Shown: positions 8,523 through 19,125 of the stretch, one piece after another | Layout: every line of letters begins with the position of its first letter | Position numbering within the stretch: the stretch's first letter is position 1 | DNA from: Vibrio sp. SCSIO 43135 | GTDB taxonomy: Bacteria; Pseudomonadota; Gammaproteobacteria; Enterobacterales; Vibrionaceae | Direction: 5' to 3' | DNA length: 64,000 nucleotides | Assembly: GCF_023716665.1 (NCBI RefSeq) | Contig: NZ_CP071859.1 | Location: 310,001-374,000, forward strand | The notes under the pieces: generated by a model | What the model was told of the DNA's origin: nothing | What the model saw: the letters and a program-made list of their open reading frames with translations, nothing else | Database searches by the model: none | Program-made: the position numbers and the translations under genes

Positions 8523-10232
8523 ATGATAAGAAAGCCATTACCAGTTTTACTCGCCTTCCTTGGCATGCCTGTTAGCGCCGCTGGTGTTGAGCTATCTATT
8601 GAAGGTTTGTCGGGCGCCCTGCAAGACAATGTTGATGCTTATCTGGTCTCTATTCCTGAAGAAGAATATTCCACAAGCTTACGTTTTCAATCTCGAATTG
8701 AACGAACTATCACAGAGGCATTAAACGCTTTAGGTTATTACCACCCAACGATTGATTTTACTGTCGCGGAAAGTGGCGATGAACTGATAGCCACCGTAAC
8801 GCCCGGTGAGCCGGTGCGTATCAAACTGGTGGACATAGTGGTGACTGGCGAAGCGGAAAATGACGACTCGTTTACTAACCTTATAAAACGCAGCGGCCTT
8901 AAAGAAGGGCGCAGATTAAATCATGGGGCGTACGATGCATTGAAGTCAGGTATGCGTAATTTGGCTTTGCAGAGAGGGTATTTCAATGGCCAGTTTGAGC
9001 AAAGCAAATTGGAAGTCGTTCCTGAGCTTAATCAAGCGTTTGTTCGTTTACATTACGATAGTGGTAAGCGGTTCCATTTTGGCGAGACCTCGGTAAAGGG
9101 CAGCCAGATTGAAGAAGATCGGGTTCAATCGCTACAGCCTTACAAAAAAGGCGAACCTTATCTTGCATCCAAAGTTGGTGAATACAACCAGAACCTATCC
9201 AATACGGATTGGTTCTCATCTGTGTTTGTTGAACCTGATCTAGAGTCGCTTGGCGATGATCGTGAGCTACCGATGAAGGTCTCTCTAGCGCCTCAAGCGC
9301 AGAATAAAATCGAAACGGGTTTGGGTTACTCAACGGATGTTGGGGTGAGAGGCACATTGAAGTGGAAAAAGCCGTGGGTGAATGAACGAGGCCACAGCTT
9401 CGATAGTAGCTTTTCACTTTCCGCTCCAGAACAAACTATTACAGCGGGGTATAAAATCCCGTTGGAAGACGTACTGCATGAGTTTTATCAAGTCCAGTAC
9501 GGCATGAAAAATGTCGATAACCGCGATACTAAAAGTTTGGAATCGAACCTTTCACTAGAGAGGCATTGGCTGGTGGATGATGGCTGGAATAAAACCGTGC
9601 GTGTCCGTTACCTGATCGAAAACTATACCCAAGGCTTGCAAGACGATGTTGGCCAGTTCGTACTGCCAGGTGTGTCATTTACCCGTACTCGAGTACGAGG
9701 GGGAGCGATGCCTTCTTGGGGTGACCGTCAGACATTGACTTTTGAATACGGTGACTCCGCGGCCTTATCGGAAACTCGAGTGTTTCGTGTATTAGGTGGT
9801 TCTTCTTGGATTCGTAGTGTGGGGCGCAATCATCGCGGATTACTGCGAATGGAAGGGGGCGCTAACATAACGGATGAATTTACCAAACTCTCTCCTTCAT
9901 TGCGTTTCTTTGCTGGTGGCGATAACAGCCTGCGAGGTTACGGCTATGAGTCGATATCCCCGACCGATGAAAGTGGTGCATTGACCGGTGCTAAGTACAT
10001 TTTTACCAGTACGTTAGAGTATCAATATCGTGTCACGGGTAATTGGTGGGGCGCGGTGTTTTTTGATGCTGGTGATGCATTTAACGATTCTCCTGATATT
10101 AAAAGAGGTACTGGTGTGGGTGTGCGCTGGGCATCACCTGTAGGTCCAATTCGTTTAGATTTCGCTTGGGGGCTAGATGCTAATAAGGGCGATGAATTTA
10201 AGGTCCACTTTACGTTAGGGCCAGAGCTATGA
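8523..10232 (+). CDS. tamA: Outer-membrane translocation and assembly module TamA
   Basis: TamA is an Omp85-family outer-membrane protein that works with TamB to insert certain proteins and to move phospholipid to the outer membrane. The 569-residue protein has a signal peptide ending near VSAAG and three POTRA-type repeats (about residues 25-265). A 16-strand barrel domain follows (about 270-569), with the late RFFAGGDNSLRGYGYESI motif that contains the Omp85 RGY/F signature. The last residue is Leu rather than the usual aromatic. The gene overlaps tamB by four bases (ATGA), so the pair is translationally coupled. Confidence 0.97.
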   Translation: MIRKPLPVLLAFLGMPVSAAGVELSIEGLSGALQDNVDAYLVSIPEEEYSTSLRFQSRIERTITEALNALGYYHPTIDFTVAESGDELIATVTPGEPVRIKLVDIVVTGEAENDDSFTNLIKRSGLKEGRRLNHGAYDALKSGMRNLALQRGYFNGQFEQSKLEVVPELNQAFVRLHYDSGKRFHFGETSVKGSQIEEDRVQSLQPYKKGEPYLASKVGEYNQNLSNTDWFSSVFVEPDLESLGDDRELPMKVSLAPQAQNKIETGLGYSTDVGVRGTLKWKKPWVNERGHSFDSSFSLSAPEQTITAGYKIPLEDVLHEFYQVQYGMKNVDNRDTKSLESNLSLERHWLVDDGWNKTVRVRYLIENYTQGLQDDVGQFVLPGVSFTRTRVRGGAMPSWGDRQTLTFEYGDSAALSETRVFRVLGGSSWIRSVGRNHRGLLRMEGGANITDEFTKLSPSLRFFAGGDNSLRGYGYESISPTDESGALTGAKYIFTSTLEYQYRVTGNWWGAVFFDAGDAFNDSPDIKRGTGVGVRWASPVGPIRLDFAWGLDANKGDEFKVHFTLGPEL

Positions 10233-13200
10233 TCAAACGCGTACTAAATTGGACCAAATGGTGCACAATCTCGTTGATTACGCTGTTAATCATTTTGATT
10301 CTAGCCATCATTGGGCTTCTATATACTAACGCAGGCTTGAATGTCGCCCTTTGGGGGGCACAAAAAGCCCTTCCGCAACTGACGGTTGAGTCTAGTTCTG
10401 GCGCGATCTTTCCCCGCTTTAGCTTGAATAATGTTCGCTATCAAGATGAGTCCTTGTTTATTGATACCAAACTTAAGCAGGTGACTCTAGCTATCAACCC
10501 AAGCTGCTTTTTAGAACCGAAAGTGTGTATCACTGAACTAGCTGTAGATGGGTTAGACTTTTCTATGCCGCAACTGGCACCTTCCGAACCAGCGCCAGAC
10601 TCACCCGAAAGTACCGGTAACACACGTTTCAGAATGCCAATACCTATCAATGTGGGACGTTTGGCGTTGTCTGATATCCAATTGGATATATTGGGTACTC
10701 AAGTTGGATGGCAATCATTTACTACCAGTGCTTCTATGGTTCGTCACCGACTGAGAATAGGTGATACGGATTGGCAGAATATTCATTTGGAGTTGGCCAA
10801 ATCAGAGCCGAGTGAGCCTGAACCTAAAAACAGTACTGACAAGCCTCCGACGCCAATTAAACTGCCTGAAGTGTTCATTCCCATTAATGTCGATATTAAG
10901 CGTTTTGACGTAAATCAGTTCACCCTACAACAGGAGCAACCTTTAGTAGTGAACCACCTTGGCCTCGAAGGAAGTGCAGGTGACTTCAATGTCGATATAC
11001 GCAGGATAGAGCTCGATATGCCCCAAGTTAGCGCTGATGCACTGGCCAAAGTTGAGCTGAAACAAGGCTATCCGTTGGAACTCGAACTTAATAGCCTGAT
11101 TAAGCAAACTGACCTTAAAGGGCAAACGATCCATTTAAGTGCATCTGGCAGTGTTGAAAAGTTACAGGCCGAAGCCGAGCTTAAAGGGGCAATCGAAGCC
11201 AAACTTGTAGCGAAATTGCAGCCTTTGCAACCAGAATTGCCATTTGACGTTCAACTGAAGCAAGGTCAAGTACAGTGGCCGATACAAGGAAAGGGTGACT
11301 ACGTTGTAGAACAACTTGAACTCACCACTAAAGGGTCGCTAGAAGGTTACTCACTTGACTTAGACAGCCAAATCTCTGGAGCACAGTTACCTGATATGAC
11401 CTTAACTGCCAGAGGTTATGGCACGTTATCTGATATCGATATCCAACAAATCGATCTGGCTACACTCGGCGGTCATGTTGCAGGAACCATTAAAGCGAAC
11501 TGGGATACTCCAGTAAGCTGGGCGGCAGATTTGTCCCTAAGTGATATTCAGCCAGGCTTGCAGTGGCCACAAGCCGAAGGCTCACTGAGTGGTAAACTCG
11601 CAACAACTGGCGGGCTGACAGAACAAGGCGGTTGGCAGGTAGATTTACCCCTATTAGATATCGACGGATTGTTGCGTAATTACCCATTGAACCTTGAAGG
11701 CTCATTGAAGGCTTCCGACATCCAAGGGACAGGAGAGCTTCTCGTGACGACGCCAAAACTGGTGCTCGCTCATGGAGAAAATAAGCTGGAAGTTGCGGGA
11801 GAGCTGGATAAAACCTGGGATATGAACGCCAAGTTGCACTTGCCTGATTTAGCTAAATCGATTCCAGATTTGTCCGGAAGAGTTGAAGGCGACGTCAAGT
11901 TAGCCGGGAAAATGCAGCAGCCTGATGTGAAGCTGGACTTACGTGCGGATGGTATTCACTGGCAGGATCAAGCTGCTCTTGAACAATTAACACTGCAGGG
12001 TAGCGTGCATACAGCCCCAAACTTAAGTGCAGATTTAACTCTTAATGCTTACCAGTTGGCGTATCAAGATCAGCTTGTCGATAGTATTAAACTGGATGTT
12101 TCCGGAGGCGAAGAGTCTCATCAGGTCGCGTTGGATGTGATATCTGGGTTGGTTTCTACCAGTTTATTGATTACTGGCAGCTTACAACAATCTCCCAGTC
12201 TTATTTGGAGTGGGCAGTTAGAAAGGCTCAGTCTCACCTCAATGCAAGGCCCTTGGCGCTTGGAACATCCGACGCCGATTACCGTCGATGTTGATAAGCA
12301 GCAAGCCAATATTGCTGCGCATTGTTGGCTACAAGCAGACTCTTCGCTCTGCTTAGATAAAGATACAACGGTAGGCAAAAGTGGTGAAGCAGCATTAAGC
12401 ATAAAGCAGTTTGACTTCGCGCAGATAAAATCGCTTCTGCCACACCAAACAGAGATACAAGGCATAGTGGATGCACAAATTTGGGCAAAGTGGGCGGAGT
12501 CTCAACCACCTGAAGTGAAAGTGAATGTGCAGCTTCCTAAAGGCCATGTTGAACAAACTATCGAGCAGCCAATCGTGCTGGGTTGGGAGAGTATTGAGCT
12601 CAATGCTGAACTCAAACAAGACCGCTTAGATGCGGATTGGATGATTGATGTAGTCGACAATGGTGATTTGTCTGGGCGTATTTCGATCCCTGATGTGTTG
12701 GCTAAAAACAAGCAAATTGACGGTGCACTCAAGCTAACCCCATTCAGCCTCGACTTCCTTTCTCCAATCGTGGGTGATTTCAGTAAGTTAAAATCTACAC
12801 TCGAAACCGATGTCACGTTCAGTGGCCCGATTCTGCAGCCCGAAGTGCAAGGTCGATTAACAGTATCGGACATCTTACTCAAAGGGGATATTTCACCGGT
12901 TGATGTGAATTCGGGCCAGCTTACGCTCGATCTGAATGGTTATGAAGCAGAGCTCAATGCGGGCATTCAAACTCCTGATGGTGAGCTTAAGTTAGCTGGT
13001 GAAGCGGATTGGCAAGATATCGAAGATTGGCGTGCTCATTTACGGGTGTTTGCCGACGAATTATTGGTCAAGGTTCCGCCTATCGTACAAGTCAAAGTGG
13101 TGCCCGATATGACGATTTCAGCGACGCCAACATTGGCCAAAATTGAAGGTGATATCGGCTTGCCTTGGGGGCGTATTGTAGTTGAAGAACTACCACCGAA

Positions 13201-13987
13201 TGCGGTCTCAGTTTCCAAAGACCAAGTGATTCTGGATGAGTCTTTGCAGCCGGTGGATGGTAGTGGCTCGTTGCCGCTGAACATTGAAACTAACGTTAAC
13301 ATCACCATTGGCGATGACTTTAAATTGTCGGCGTTTGGCCTTGAGGGGGGATTAAAAGGCCAGCTCAACGTGACTCAAAAAGATAAAGGCCCATTTATTA
13401 CGGGTGAAGTGAATATCGTCGATGGTTCTTACCGTTCTTTTGGTCAGGATTTGTTGATTGAAGAGGGCAAAATCTTAATGAACGGGCCTGCTGATCAGCC
13501 ATATGTAGCAATCACCGCGATCCGTAATCCTGACAACACCCAAGATGATGTTACTGCTGGGGTTCGTGTTACTGGCCCTGCAGATGAACCGTCACTGACT
13601 ATTTTCTCTGACCCTGCTATGCCACAAGCGAATGCGCTTTCATATCTGCTCCGTGGGCAGGATATTGACGCAGAAACGGGGGGGAACACCATGACTACCA
13701 CTTTAATTGGATTGAGCTTAGCCAAGAGCGGTCGCTTAGTGGGTGAGATTGGCCAGGCGTTTGGGGTGCAAGACCTTCAACTGGATACCGCTGGTACGGG
13801 TGACGATTCTCAGGTAACGGTGAGTGGCTATGTACTACCTGGCCTGAAAGTGCAGTATGGCGTGGGGATTTTTGAACCTGTCGGAGAATTCACAGTACGT
13901 TACCGACTGATGACTGACTTATATGTTGAAGTGGTGTCTGGTTTAGATAACGCCGTTGATCTGCTATACCAATTTGAGTTTGACTAA
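10229..13987 (+). CDS. tamB: Translocation and assembly module TamB
   Basis: TamB is the inner-membrane-anchored partner of TamA, an AsmA-like bridge across the periplasm. The 1252-residue protein has one N-terminal membrane helix (about residues 10-32). A long beta-rich periplasmic body of repeating AsmA-like segments follows, and the C-terminal DUF490/TamB domain (about 900-1252) ends in LYVEVVSGLDNAVDLLYQFEFD. The length is close to E. coli TamB (1259). It starts within the stop of tamA. A 40-base octamer repeat lies directly after its stop codon. Confidence 0.97.
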   Translation: MIKRVLNWTKWCTISLITLLIILILAIIGLLYTNAGLNVALWGAQKALPQLTVESSSGAIFPRFSLNNVRYQDESLFIDTKLKQVTLAINPSCFLEPKVCITELAVDGLDFSMPQLAPSEPAPDSPESTGNTRFRMPIPINVGRLALSDIQLDILGTQVGWQSFTTSASMVRHRLRIGDTDWQNIHLELAKSEPSEPEPKNSTDKPPTPIKLPEVFIPINVDIKRFDVNQFTLQQEQPLVVNHLGLEGSAGDFNVDIRRIELDMPQVSADALAKVELKQGYPLELELNSLIKQTDLKGQTIHLSASGSVEKLQAEAELKGAIEAKLVAKLQPLQPELPFDVQLKQGQVQWPIQGKGDYVVEQLELTTKGSLEGYSLDLDSQISGAQLPDMTLTARGYGTLSDIDIQQIDLATLGGHVAGTIKANWDTPVSWAADLSLSDIQPGLQWPQAEGSLSGKLATTGGLTEQGGWQVDLPLLDIDGLLRNYPLNLEGSLKASDIQGTGELLVTTPKLVLAHGENKLEVAGELDKTWDMNAKLHLPDLAKSIPDLSGRVEGDVKLAGKMQQPDVKLDLRADGIHWQDQAALEQLTLQGSVHTAPNLSADLTLNAYQLAYQDQLVDSIKLDVSGGEESHQVALDVISGLVSTSLLITGSLQQSPSLIWSGQLERLSLTSMQGPWRLEHPTPITVDVDKQQANIAAHCWLQADSSLCLDKDTTVGKSGEAALSIKQFDFAQIKSLLPHQTEIQGIVDAQIWAKWAESQPPEVKVNVQLPKGHVEQTIEQPIVLGWESIELNAELKQDRLDADWMIDVVDNGDLSGRISIPDVLAKNKQIDGALKLTPFSLDFLSPIVGDFSKLKSTLETDVTFSGPILQPEVQGRLTVSDILLKGDISPVDVNSGQLTLDLNGYEAELNAGIQTPDGELKLAGEADWQDIEDWRAHLRVFADELLVKVPPIVQVKVVPDMTISATPTLAKIEGDIGLPWGRIVVEELPPNAVSVSKDQVILDESLQPVDGSGSLPLNIETNVNITIGDDFKLSAFGLEGGLKGQLNVTQKDKGPFITGEVNIVDGSYRSFGQDLLIEEGKILMNGPADQPYVAITAIRNPDNTQDDVTAGVRVTGPADEPSLTIFSDPAMPQANALSYLLRGQDIDAETGGNTMTTTLIGLSLAKSGRLVGEIGQAFGVQDLQLDTAGTGDDSQVTVSGYVLPGLKVQYGVGIFEPVGEFTVRYRLMTDLYVEVVSGLDNAVDLLYQFEFD

Positions 13988-13996
13988 AATAGTCTT

Positions 13997-14036
13997 GTAG
14001 CTTGGTAGCTTGGTAGCTTGGTAGCTTGGTAGCTTA
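13997..14036 (+). repeat. Octanucleotide tandem repeat, five copies, upstream of ytfP
   Basis: Four perfect copies of GTAGCTTG are followed by a fifth ending in A. The array lies in the 59-base gap between the tamB stop and the ytfP start and ends at the AGGAGG ribosome site of ytfP. Slippage would change the leader length but not either protein. Confidence 0.95.
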
Positions 14037-14046
14037 GGAGGAGCAA

Positions 14047-14394
14047 ATGCAACATTTAGTATTTGTATATGGAACGTTGAGACAAGGTGAAGTGAATAGT
14101 CACTTACTTGCTAACAGTGAACTACTAGGGCAATTTGAAACTGGGCCTCATTACGCTTTGTTTGATTTGGGTGAGTACCCTGCGATCTCTGATGGTGAGC
14201 AGTCTATACTTGGAGAAGTCTATCGAATAGATGACACAACGCTTGCTAATCTGGATGTACTTGAAGATGTGCCTAATGAGTACCGACGATCGTCACTAGA
14301 TACGCCTTTTGGTAAAGCTTGGGTATATCTCTATCAAGACGAATCAAAATTATCAGTACCCATTCAATCCGGTGATTGGTGCTATAAAGTGTGA
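14047..14394 (+). CDS. ytfP: Gamma-glutamylcyclotransferase-fold protein YtfP
   Basis: A 115-residue protein of the AIG2/gamma-glutamylcyclotransferase fold. The substrate-loop motif YGTLRQGEVNSHLL is at residues 8-21, and the conserved acidic residue is expected in the ILGEVYRIDD region. Members remove gamma-glutamyl groups as 5-oxoproline, but the substrate of the bacterial YtfP group is not established. An AGGAGG ribosome site lies six bases before the ATG. It follows tamB, as in E. coli, and is probably co-transcribed with it. Confidence 0.93.
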   Translation: MQHLVFVYGTLRQGEVNSHLLANSELLGQFETGPHYALFDLGEYPAISDGEQSILGEVYRIDDTTLANLDVLEDVPNEYRRSSLDTPFGKAWVYLYQDESKLSVPIQSGDWCYKV

Positions 14395-14464
14395 ACCTTT
14401 TCTGCGAACCAAACGTATGACAAGGCAGTGCAGTGGAATTTAAGCTAACAATTGGAGAACAACG

Positions 14465-14818
14465 ATGAAAACTCTAATGCTAATGAGCGCTATGTTATTG
14501 ACCGCATGCGCGCACAGCCCACTCCCTCTGACTGCTGAATCTTCGGGTTGGGAAGCGTATGGAAAACAGCAAGCGCTAGATGGCCAGTTAAAAATTTCTC
14601 AGCGATCATTAGAAAAGCGAGCCGATGTTTCGGTTTGGAATCCTGATTTATACACTGCTTACAGTGTTGGGTATGAAATGGGGAAACAAGAATACTGTAG
14701 TCAAAGTGCGTATATCTTAGGGGTAAAACAAGAACGGTACCTAGGTATTTGCGATGACATCAATATCTTCTTTCAACAAGATTATGTCTCGGGGCGCCAC
14801 TCCACCGCTTCTATGTAG
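14465..14818 (+). CDS. DUF2799 lipoprotein
   Basis: A 117-residue predicted lipoprotein: the signal sequence ends in the lipobox LTAC, so Cys15 would be lipidated. The mature part has the AYGKQQALDG and YSVGYEMGKQEYC segments that I associate with DUF2799. No catalytic motif is recognised. It lies 70 bases after ytfP on the same strand and is followed by a bidirectional terminator shared with ppa. The function is unknown. Confidence 0.82.
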   Translation: MKTLMLMSAMLLTACAHSPLPLTAESSGWEAYGKQQALDGQLKISQRSLEKRADVSVWNPDLYTAYSVGYEMGKQEYCSQSAYILGVKQERYLGICDDINIFFQQDYVSGRHSTASM

Positions 14819-14835
14819 CGATACGGTCAGCTAGA

Positions 14836-14862
14836 AAAGAGCCTGCTTTAAGCAGGCTCTTT
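14836..14862. terminator. Bidirectional terminator between the DUF2799 gene and ppa
   Basis: AAAGAGCCTGCTT and its complement form 13-bp arms around one base. A- and T-rich flanks on both sides make it usable by both convergent genes. Confidence 0.85.
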
Positions 14863-14866
14863 CAGT

Positions 14867-15394
14867 TTATTTTTGTGCACGTTCGTAAGACGATAAAATT
14901 TCGGCACGCGCTGCTTCAACATCAGCCCAACCATCGACTTTTACCCACTTACCTGATTCCAGCTCTTTATAGCGCTCAAAGAAATGAGTGATTTGCGCTT
15001 TAAGTAACTCGGGAATGTCACCCACATCTTGGATATGGTCGTATTCTTTAGATAGCTTAGAGTGCGGAACCGCAAAAACTTTCGCGTCTTCACCCGACTC
15101 ATCAGTCATTTTTAATACACCAACTGGTCGGCAGCGAATGACAGAGCCCGGCATCAGTGGATGTGGTGTTGGGACGAGTACATCAACTGGGTCGCCATCG
15201 AGAGACAAAGTATGGTTCACGTACCCATAGTTACATGGGTAGAACATAGGTGCAGACATAAAGCGGTCTACGAATACGGCACCTGAGTCTTTGTCGACCT
15301 CATACTTGATTGGGTCGGCATTGGCAGGGATTTCAATCACGACATAGATGTCATCTGGCAGCGATTTCCCTGCCGGTACATTATTCAAACTCAT
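14867..15394 (-). CDS. ppa: Inorganic pyrophosphatase
   Basis: Soluble family I pyrophosphatase, which hydrolyses PPi to two phosphates and so drives biosynthetic reactions in the cytoplasm. The 175-residue protein is standard length for the bacterial hexameric enzyme. It holds the [12 protein letters not shown] segment and the metal-binding DGDPVDVLV signature (about residues 66-74). The gene stands alone, convergent with the lipoprotein gene. Confidence 0.97.
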   Translation of the reverse strand: MSLNNVPAGKSLPDDIYVVIEIPANADPIKYEVDKDSGAVFVDRFMSAPMFYPCNYGYVNHTLSLDGDPVDVLVPTPHPLMPGSVIRCRPVGVLKMTDESGEDAKVFAVPHSKLSKEYDHIQDVGDIPELLKAQITHFFERYKELESGKWVKVDGWADVEAARAEILSSYERAQK

Positions 15395-15575
15395 ACAAAT
15401 TTCCTTTTGTCATAGCTCTGAGCTGAGTAAAGCTCGTTAATGTAAGTGTAACTTTAAAACTTCAACCGGGTATAGTTATCAAATTATCGAACATGGGTAA
15501 ATTATGAATTAGTCTAATCCATAGTAATTTGGTCAAGTATTCGAGTGCGCTCATGCCCTGCCATCGATAGCAATA

Positions 15576-15605
15576 AAAAAGGGTAAGCACTTGCTTACCC
15601 TTTTT
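15576..15605 (-). terminator. Terminator of fbp
   Basis: AAAAAGGGTAAGC and its complement form 13-bp arms around a four-base loop, and the minus strand ends in a T-tract. It lies 19 bases beyond the fbp stop codon. Confidence 0.88.
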
Positions 15606-15623
15606 AGTGAAATGAGTGATGGA

Positions 15624-16637
15624 TTACTCTTCGCGATACGTTTCCATGAACTCTTCGACTTTTTTGACCATGTTTTTAGAGCCACAGAAGAACGGCACTC
15701 GTTGGTGTAGTTCAGTTGGCTTGATGTCCATGATGCGAGTCGTACCATTCGAAGCTAAACCACCGGCTTGTTCCATTAGGAATGCCATTGGGTTGCACTC
15801 ATAAAGAAGGCGTAGTTTGCCGTTTGGATGACTTAAAGTGCTTGGATAAAGGTAGATACCACCTTTTAGCAGGTTGCGGTGGAAATCTGATACGAGTGAG
15901 CCAATGTAGCGTGAAGTGTAAGGGCGCTTTTCTTCAGGCACATTCTCTTGGCAGTACTTAATGTACTTTTTCACTCCCATCGGGAAGCGGATGTAGTTAC
16001 CTTCGTTGATAGAGTAAATAGTACCGTCTTGAGGAATCATCATGTTTTCATGAGATAGACAGAAGGTGCCAATCGATGGGTCATAAGTAAAGCCGTTAAC
16101 GCCCTTGCCAGTGGTATAAACCAGCATGGTTGAAGAACCATAAACAACATAACCGGCGGCTACTTGTTTGTTGCCAGGTTGAAGGAAGTCCTCTTCTGTT
16201 GGCGGTGTGCCTACAGGAGAAACACGGCGGTAAATCGAGAAAATCGTACCAACAGAAACGTTAACGTCGATATTGGAAGAGCCATCAAGTGGGTCCATTA
16301 GCACCACGTATTTCGCGTTCTTGTTGAGCTCTTTATTGAACGCGACAGCTTCGTCTTCTTCTTCACTCGCAACACCACAAACTTGATCACGAGCTTCAAG
16401 TGCGGCCTTAAACTTGTCGTTTGCATATACATCAAGTTTTTGCTGTTCTTCGCCTTGTACGTTATCCGTACCAACAGCACCAGTGATATCCGCTAGCCCA
16501 GCTTTGTTAATCTCTCGGTTAACAATTTTTGCAGCAAGTCGAATAGAAGACAAAAGAGATGAAAGATCACCGCTAGCGTGGGGGAAGTCCGTTTGTTTCT
16601 CAACAATGAACTCGCCAAGGGTGCGCATTTCAGACAT
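15624..16637 (-). CDS. fbp: Fructose-1,6-bisphosphatase, class I
   Basis: FBPase removes the 1-phosphate from fructose 1,6-bisphosphate, the committed step of gluconeogenesis. The 337-residue protein has an [17 protein letters not shown] segment near the N-terminus and the metal-site motif [13 protein letters not shown]. The [20 protein letters not shown] region carries the active-site signature near the C-terminus. It is divergent from mpl across 240 bases in which I found no other gene. Confidence 0.97.
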   Translation of the reverse strand: MSEMRTLGEFIVEKQTDFPHASGDLSSLLSSIRLAAKIVNREINKAGLADITGAVGTDNVQGEEQQKLDVYANDKFKAALEARDQVCGVASEEEDEAVAFNKELNKNAKYVVLMDPLDGSSNIDVNVSVGTIFSIYRRVSPVGTPPTEEDFLQPGNKQVAAGYVVYGSSTMLVYTTGKGVNGFTYDPSIGTFCLSHENMMIPQDGTIYSINEGNYIRFPMGVKKYIKYCQENVPEEKRPYTSRYIGSLVSDFHRNLLKGGIYLYPSTLSHPNGKLRLLYECNPMAFLMEQAGGLASNGTTRIMDIKPTELHQRVPFFCGSKNMVKKVEEFMETYREE

Positions 16638-16877
16638 GTTATTTCCTTAACTATCTTTGGGAGTGGGGGAGTTAGCGCAAGTGTTGGCCTCTTATTGGGC
16701 TTTGGGTGCGCATAATTGTTAGTGTATGCGCCAGATCTTATTAATGGTAATGAACTAACCGACTGAGATCTCAATTCATTTGTCGACTGTTGCTTATTTG
16801 CAAAGCTGCTCGCTTTTAATAATGAAATGGCGATAATGAGTCATTCGTTTTAAATAACCGTTGCTAGGTTAGGTTTT

Positions 16878-18233
16878 ATGCATATTCACATTTTAGGTAT
16901 CTGTGGCACTTTTATGGGCGGTGCAGCAATTCTAGCGCGTCAACTAGGTCACAAAGTGACTGGCTCCGACGCGAATGTATACCCGCCAATGAGCACACTT
17001 TTAGAATCTCAAGGTATCGAAATTATTGAAGGTTTCGACCCGGTACAATTAGAGCCGAAGCCAGACTTGGTGGTGATTGGTAATGCTATGAGCCGTGGAA
17101 ATCCTTGTGTTGAACATGTGTTGAATACCAACCTGCGTTATACCTCTGGGCCACAGTGGCTACAGGAATTTTTACTTCATGACCGGTGGGTGCTGGCTGT
17201 GTCTGGTACTCATGGTAAAACGACCACTTCCAGCATGTTGGCGTGGATTTTAGAAGATTGCGGCTACCAACCTGGCTTCTTAGTTGGGGGAGTGCTTGGT
17301 AATTTTGGTGTGTCTGCTCGTTTAGGGGAAAGTATGTTCTTCGTGGTAGAGGCCGACGAATACGACAGTGCTTTTTTCGACAAACGTTCTAAGTTCGTTC
17401 ATTACCATCCAAGAACGTTAGTGATGAATAATCTAGAGTTCGATCACGCCGACATCTTTGATGATCTTGAAGCGATCAAGCGACAATTCCACCACCTAGT
17501 GCGTACTGTGCCAGGCAATGGACGAATTTTGGCGCCTCAAAGTGATGACGCGATTGCTGATGTGTTGCAGCGAGGTTGTTGGAGTGAAACAGAGCTAAGT
17601 GGTGAGTCGTCAGACTGGTACGCCAAGAAAGTACAGATTGATGGTTCGGTATTCGATGTGTATTTCAAAGGTGAACTTGTGGGCCAAGTAAATTGGGACT
17701 TGGTTGGCGATCATAACGTCGATAATGCACTAATGGCGATTGCCGCGGCGCGTCATGTTGGTGTCACTCCAGATCTTGCGTGTGAGTCTTTAGCCAAATT
17801 CATTAATACCAAGCGGCGTTTAGAGTTAAAAGGCACAGAGCATGGCGTGACCGTCTACGACGATTTTGCTCATCACCCAACCGCCATTGAACTTACGCTA
17901 GGTGGTTTGCGTAATAAAGTAGGTAAAGACAAGATAATCGCTGTGCTTGAGCCTCGCTCTGCTACGATGAAGCGTGGTGTACATAAGGAAACGCTCGCAA
18001 CGTCTCTGAAAGAGGCCGATTCTGTTTACCTCTATCAGCCTGACAATATCGATTGGTCGGTGGAAGAAGTGGCTCAGCAATGTAGCCAAACAGCATTTGT
18101 AAGTGGCGATATTGAGCAATTTGTCGCTAAAATTAGTCAAGAAGCTCAGCCAGGAGAGCACATCTTAGTGATGAGCAATGGTGGCTTCGAAGGCATCCAC
18201 GACAAACTATTGCAATCGCTAAAGGCGAAATAA
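16878..18233 (+). CDS. mpl: UDP-N-acetylmuramate:tripeptide ligase Mpl
   Basis: Mpl joins the recycled peptide L-Ala-gamma-D-Glu-meso-DAP to UDP-MurNAc in the murein recycling pathway. The 451-residue protein has the Mur-ligase order: an N-terminal Rossmann-type domain beginning [12 protein letters not shown], the ATP-binding [12 protein letters not shown] motif (about residues 111-122), the [11 protein letters not shown] segment, and a C-terminal domain with [11 protein letters not shown]. The fold resembles MurC, but the N-terminal sequence fits Mpl. ubiX begins five bases after its stop. Confidence 0.96.
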   Translation: MHIHILGICGTFMGGAAILARQLGHKVTGSDANVYPPMSTLLESQGIEIIEGFDPVQLEPKPDLVVIGNAMSRGNPCVEHVLNTNLRYTSGPQWLQEFLLHDRWVLAVSGTHGKTTTSSMLAWILEDCGYQPGFLVGGVLGNFGVSARLGESMFFVVEADEYDSAFFDKRSKFVHYHPRTLVMNNLEFDHADIFDDLEAIKRQFHHLVRTVPGNGRILAPQSDDAIADVLQRGCWSETELSGESSDWYAKKVQIDGSVFDVYFKGELVGQVNWDLVGDHNVDNALMAIAAARHVGVTPDLACESLAKFINTKRRLELKGTEHGVTVYDDFAHHPTAIELTLGGLRNKVGKDKIIAVLEPRSATMKRGVHKETLATSLKEADSVYLYQPDNIDWSVEEVAQQCSQTAFVSGDIEQFVAKISQEAQPGEHILVMSNGGFEGIHDKLLQSLKAK

Positions 18234-18238
18234 TACCA

Positions 18239-18868
18239 ATGGCATCATCACAAAAGTCCATTACTCTGGCATTTACTGGCGCTTCGGGCGCCCCATATGG
18301 TCTGCGCTTACTCGAGTGTTTGTTAGCAGCAGACTATAAAGTGTATTTACTCATTTCTTCTGCAGCGCGAGTGGTACTTGCTACCGAGCACGATCTCAAG
18401 TTACCTGCAGGGGCAGAGGCGGCTAAAAAAGCATTGGTTGCACATTTGAACTGTGATAGCGAAAAGCTAGAAGTATGTGGCAAAGAGGATTGGTTCTCTC
18501 CTGTGGCATCCGGTTCCGCTGCGCCAAAGCAAATGGTGGTTTGCCCGTGTTCAGCTGGCAGTGTTGCTGCTATCGCTCACGGTATGTCTGACAACCTAAT
18601 TGAGCGAGCGGCTGACGTGGTAATGAAAGAGCGAGGTCAGTTACTGCTGGTGGTACGTGAGACGCCATTTTCTACTTTGCATTTAGAGAATATGCACAAG
18701 CTATCGCAAATGGGTGTGACCATCATGCCTGCGGCCCCTGGCTTTTACCATCAGCCCAAATCTATCGAAGACTTAGTTGATTTCATGGTGGCACGAATCC
18801 TAGATCATCTTGGTGTGGAACAAGGCTTGGTTCCTCGCTGGGGCTACGATCAACGTAGTGAATCTTGA
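18239..18868 (+). CDS. ubiX: Flavin prenyltransferase UbiX
   Basis: UbiX makes prenylated FMN, the cofactor of the decarboxylase UbiD in ubiquinone synthesis. The 209-residue protein has the FMN-binding motif [13 protein letters not shown] near residue 14, the [22 protein letters not shown] core and the [15 protein letters not shown] segment. The spacing of five bases to mpl implies co-transcription, although the pathways are unrelated; the same pairing is common in related genera. Confidence 0.96.
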   Translation: MASSQKSITLAFTGASGAPYGLRLLECLLAADYKVYLLISSAARVVLATEHDLKLPAGAEAAKKALVAHLNCDSEKLEVCGKEDWFSPVASGSAAPKQMVVCPCSAGSVAAIAHGMSDNLIERAADVVMKERGQLLLVVRETPFSTLHLENMHKLSQMGVTIMPAAPGFYHQPKSIEDLVDFMVARILDHLGVEQGLVPRWGYDQRSES

Positions 18869-18909
18869 TCCTTATAGCTAATTATCTCAATAACAATTAC
18901 AATTTGGAC

Positions 18910-19050
18910 AACTCATCGGGGAGCTTATTATTCATTTTATGAATGTGGGCTGAGATCAAGCGTCTGCTTGGGACCCGCACGATAAGGTTTGTGCTTCTAC
19001 AAACCCACATCTTCACCTGACCCAGATAATGCTGGCGTAGGGATTGAGTT
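18910..19050 (+). ncRNA. TPP riboswitch (THI element) upstream of thiBPQ
   Basis: The aptamer has all the conserved blocks: CGGGGAGC (18917), CTGAGA (18950-18955), ACCC, ACCTGA (19015-19020), ATAATGCTGGCG and AGGGA (19039-19043). P1 is formed by AACTCA (18910-18915) and TGAGTT (19045-19050). An extra stem, GTTTGT with ACAAAC, extends the variable arm. The thiB ribosome site is 62 bases downstream, where CGCTC and GAGCG could hold AAGGAGA in a loop. Control at translation is therefore plausible, but the expression platform is inferred. Confidence 0.95.
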
Positions 19051-19125
19051 AGGAACTTCAATAGCAGTAAAGGACTATGTCTTCCTCCCTCAACCTCGCG
19101 CCGCTCAAACCAAGGAGAGCGAGTA

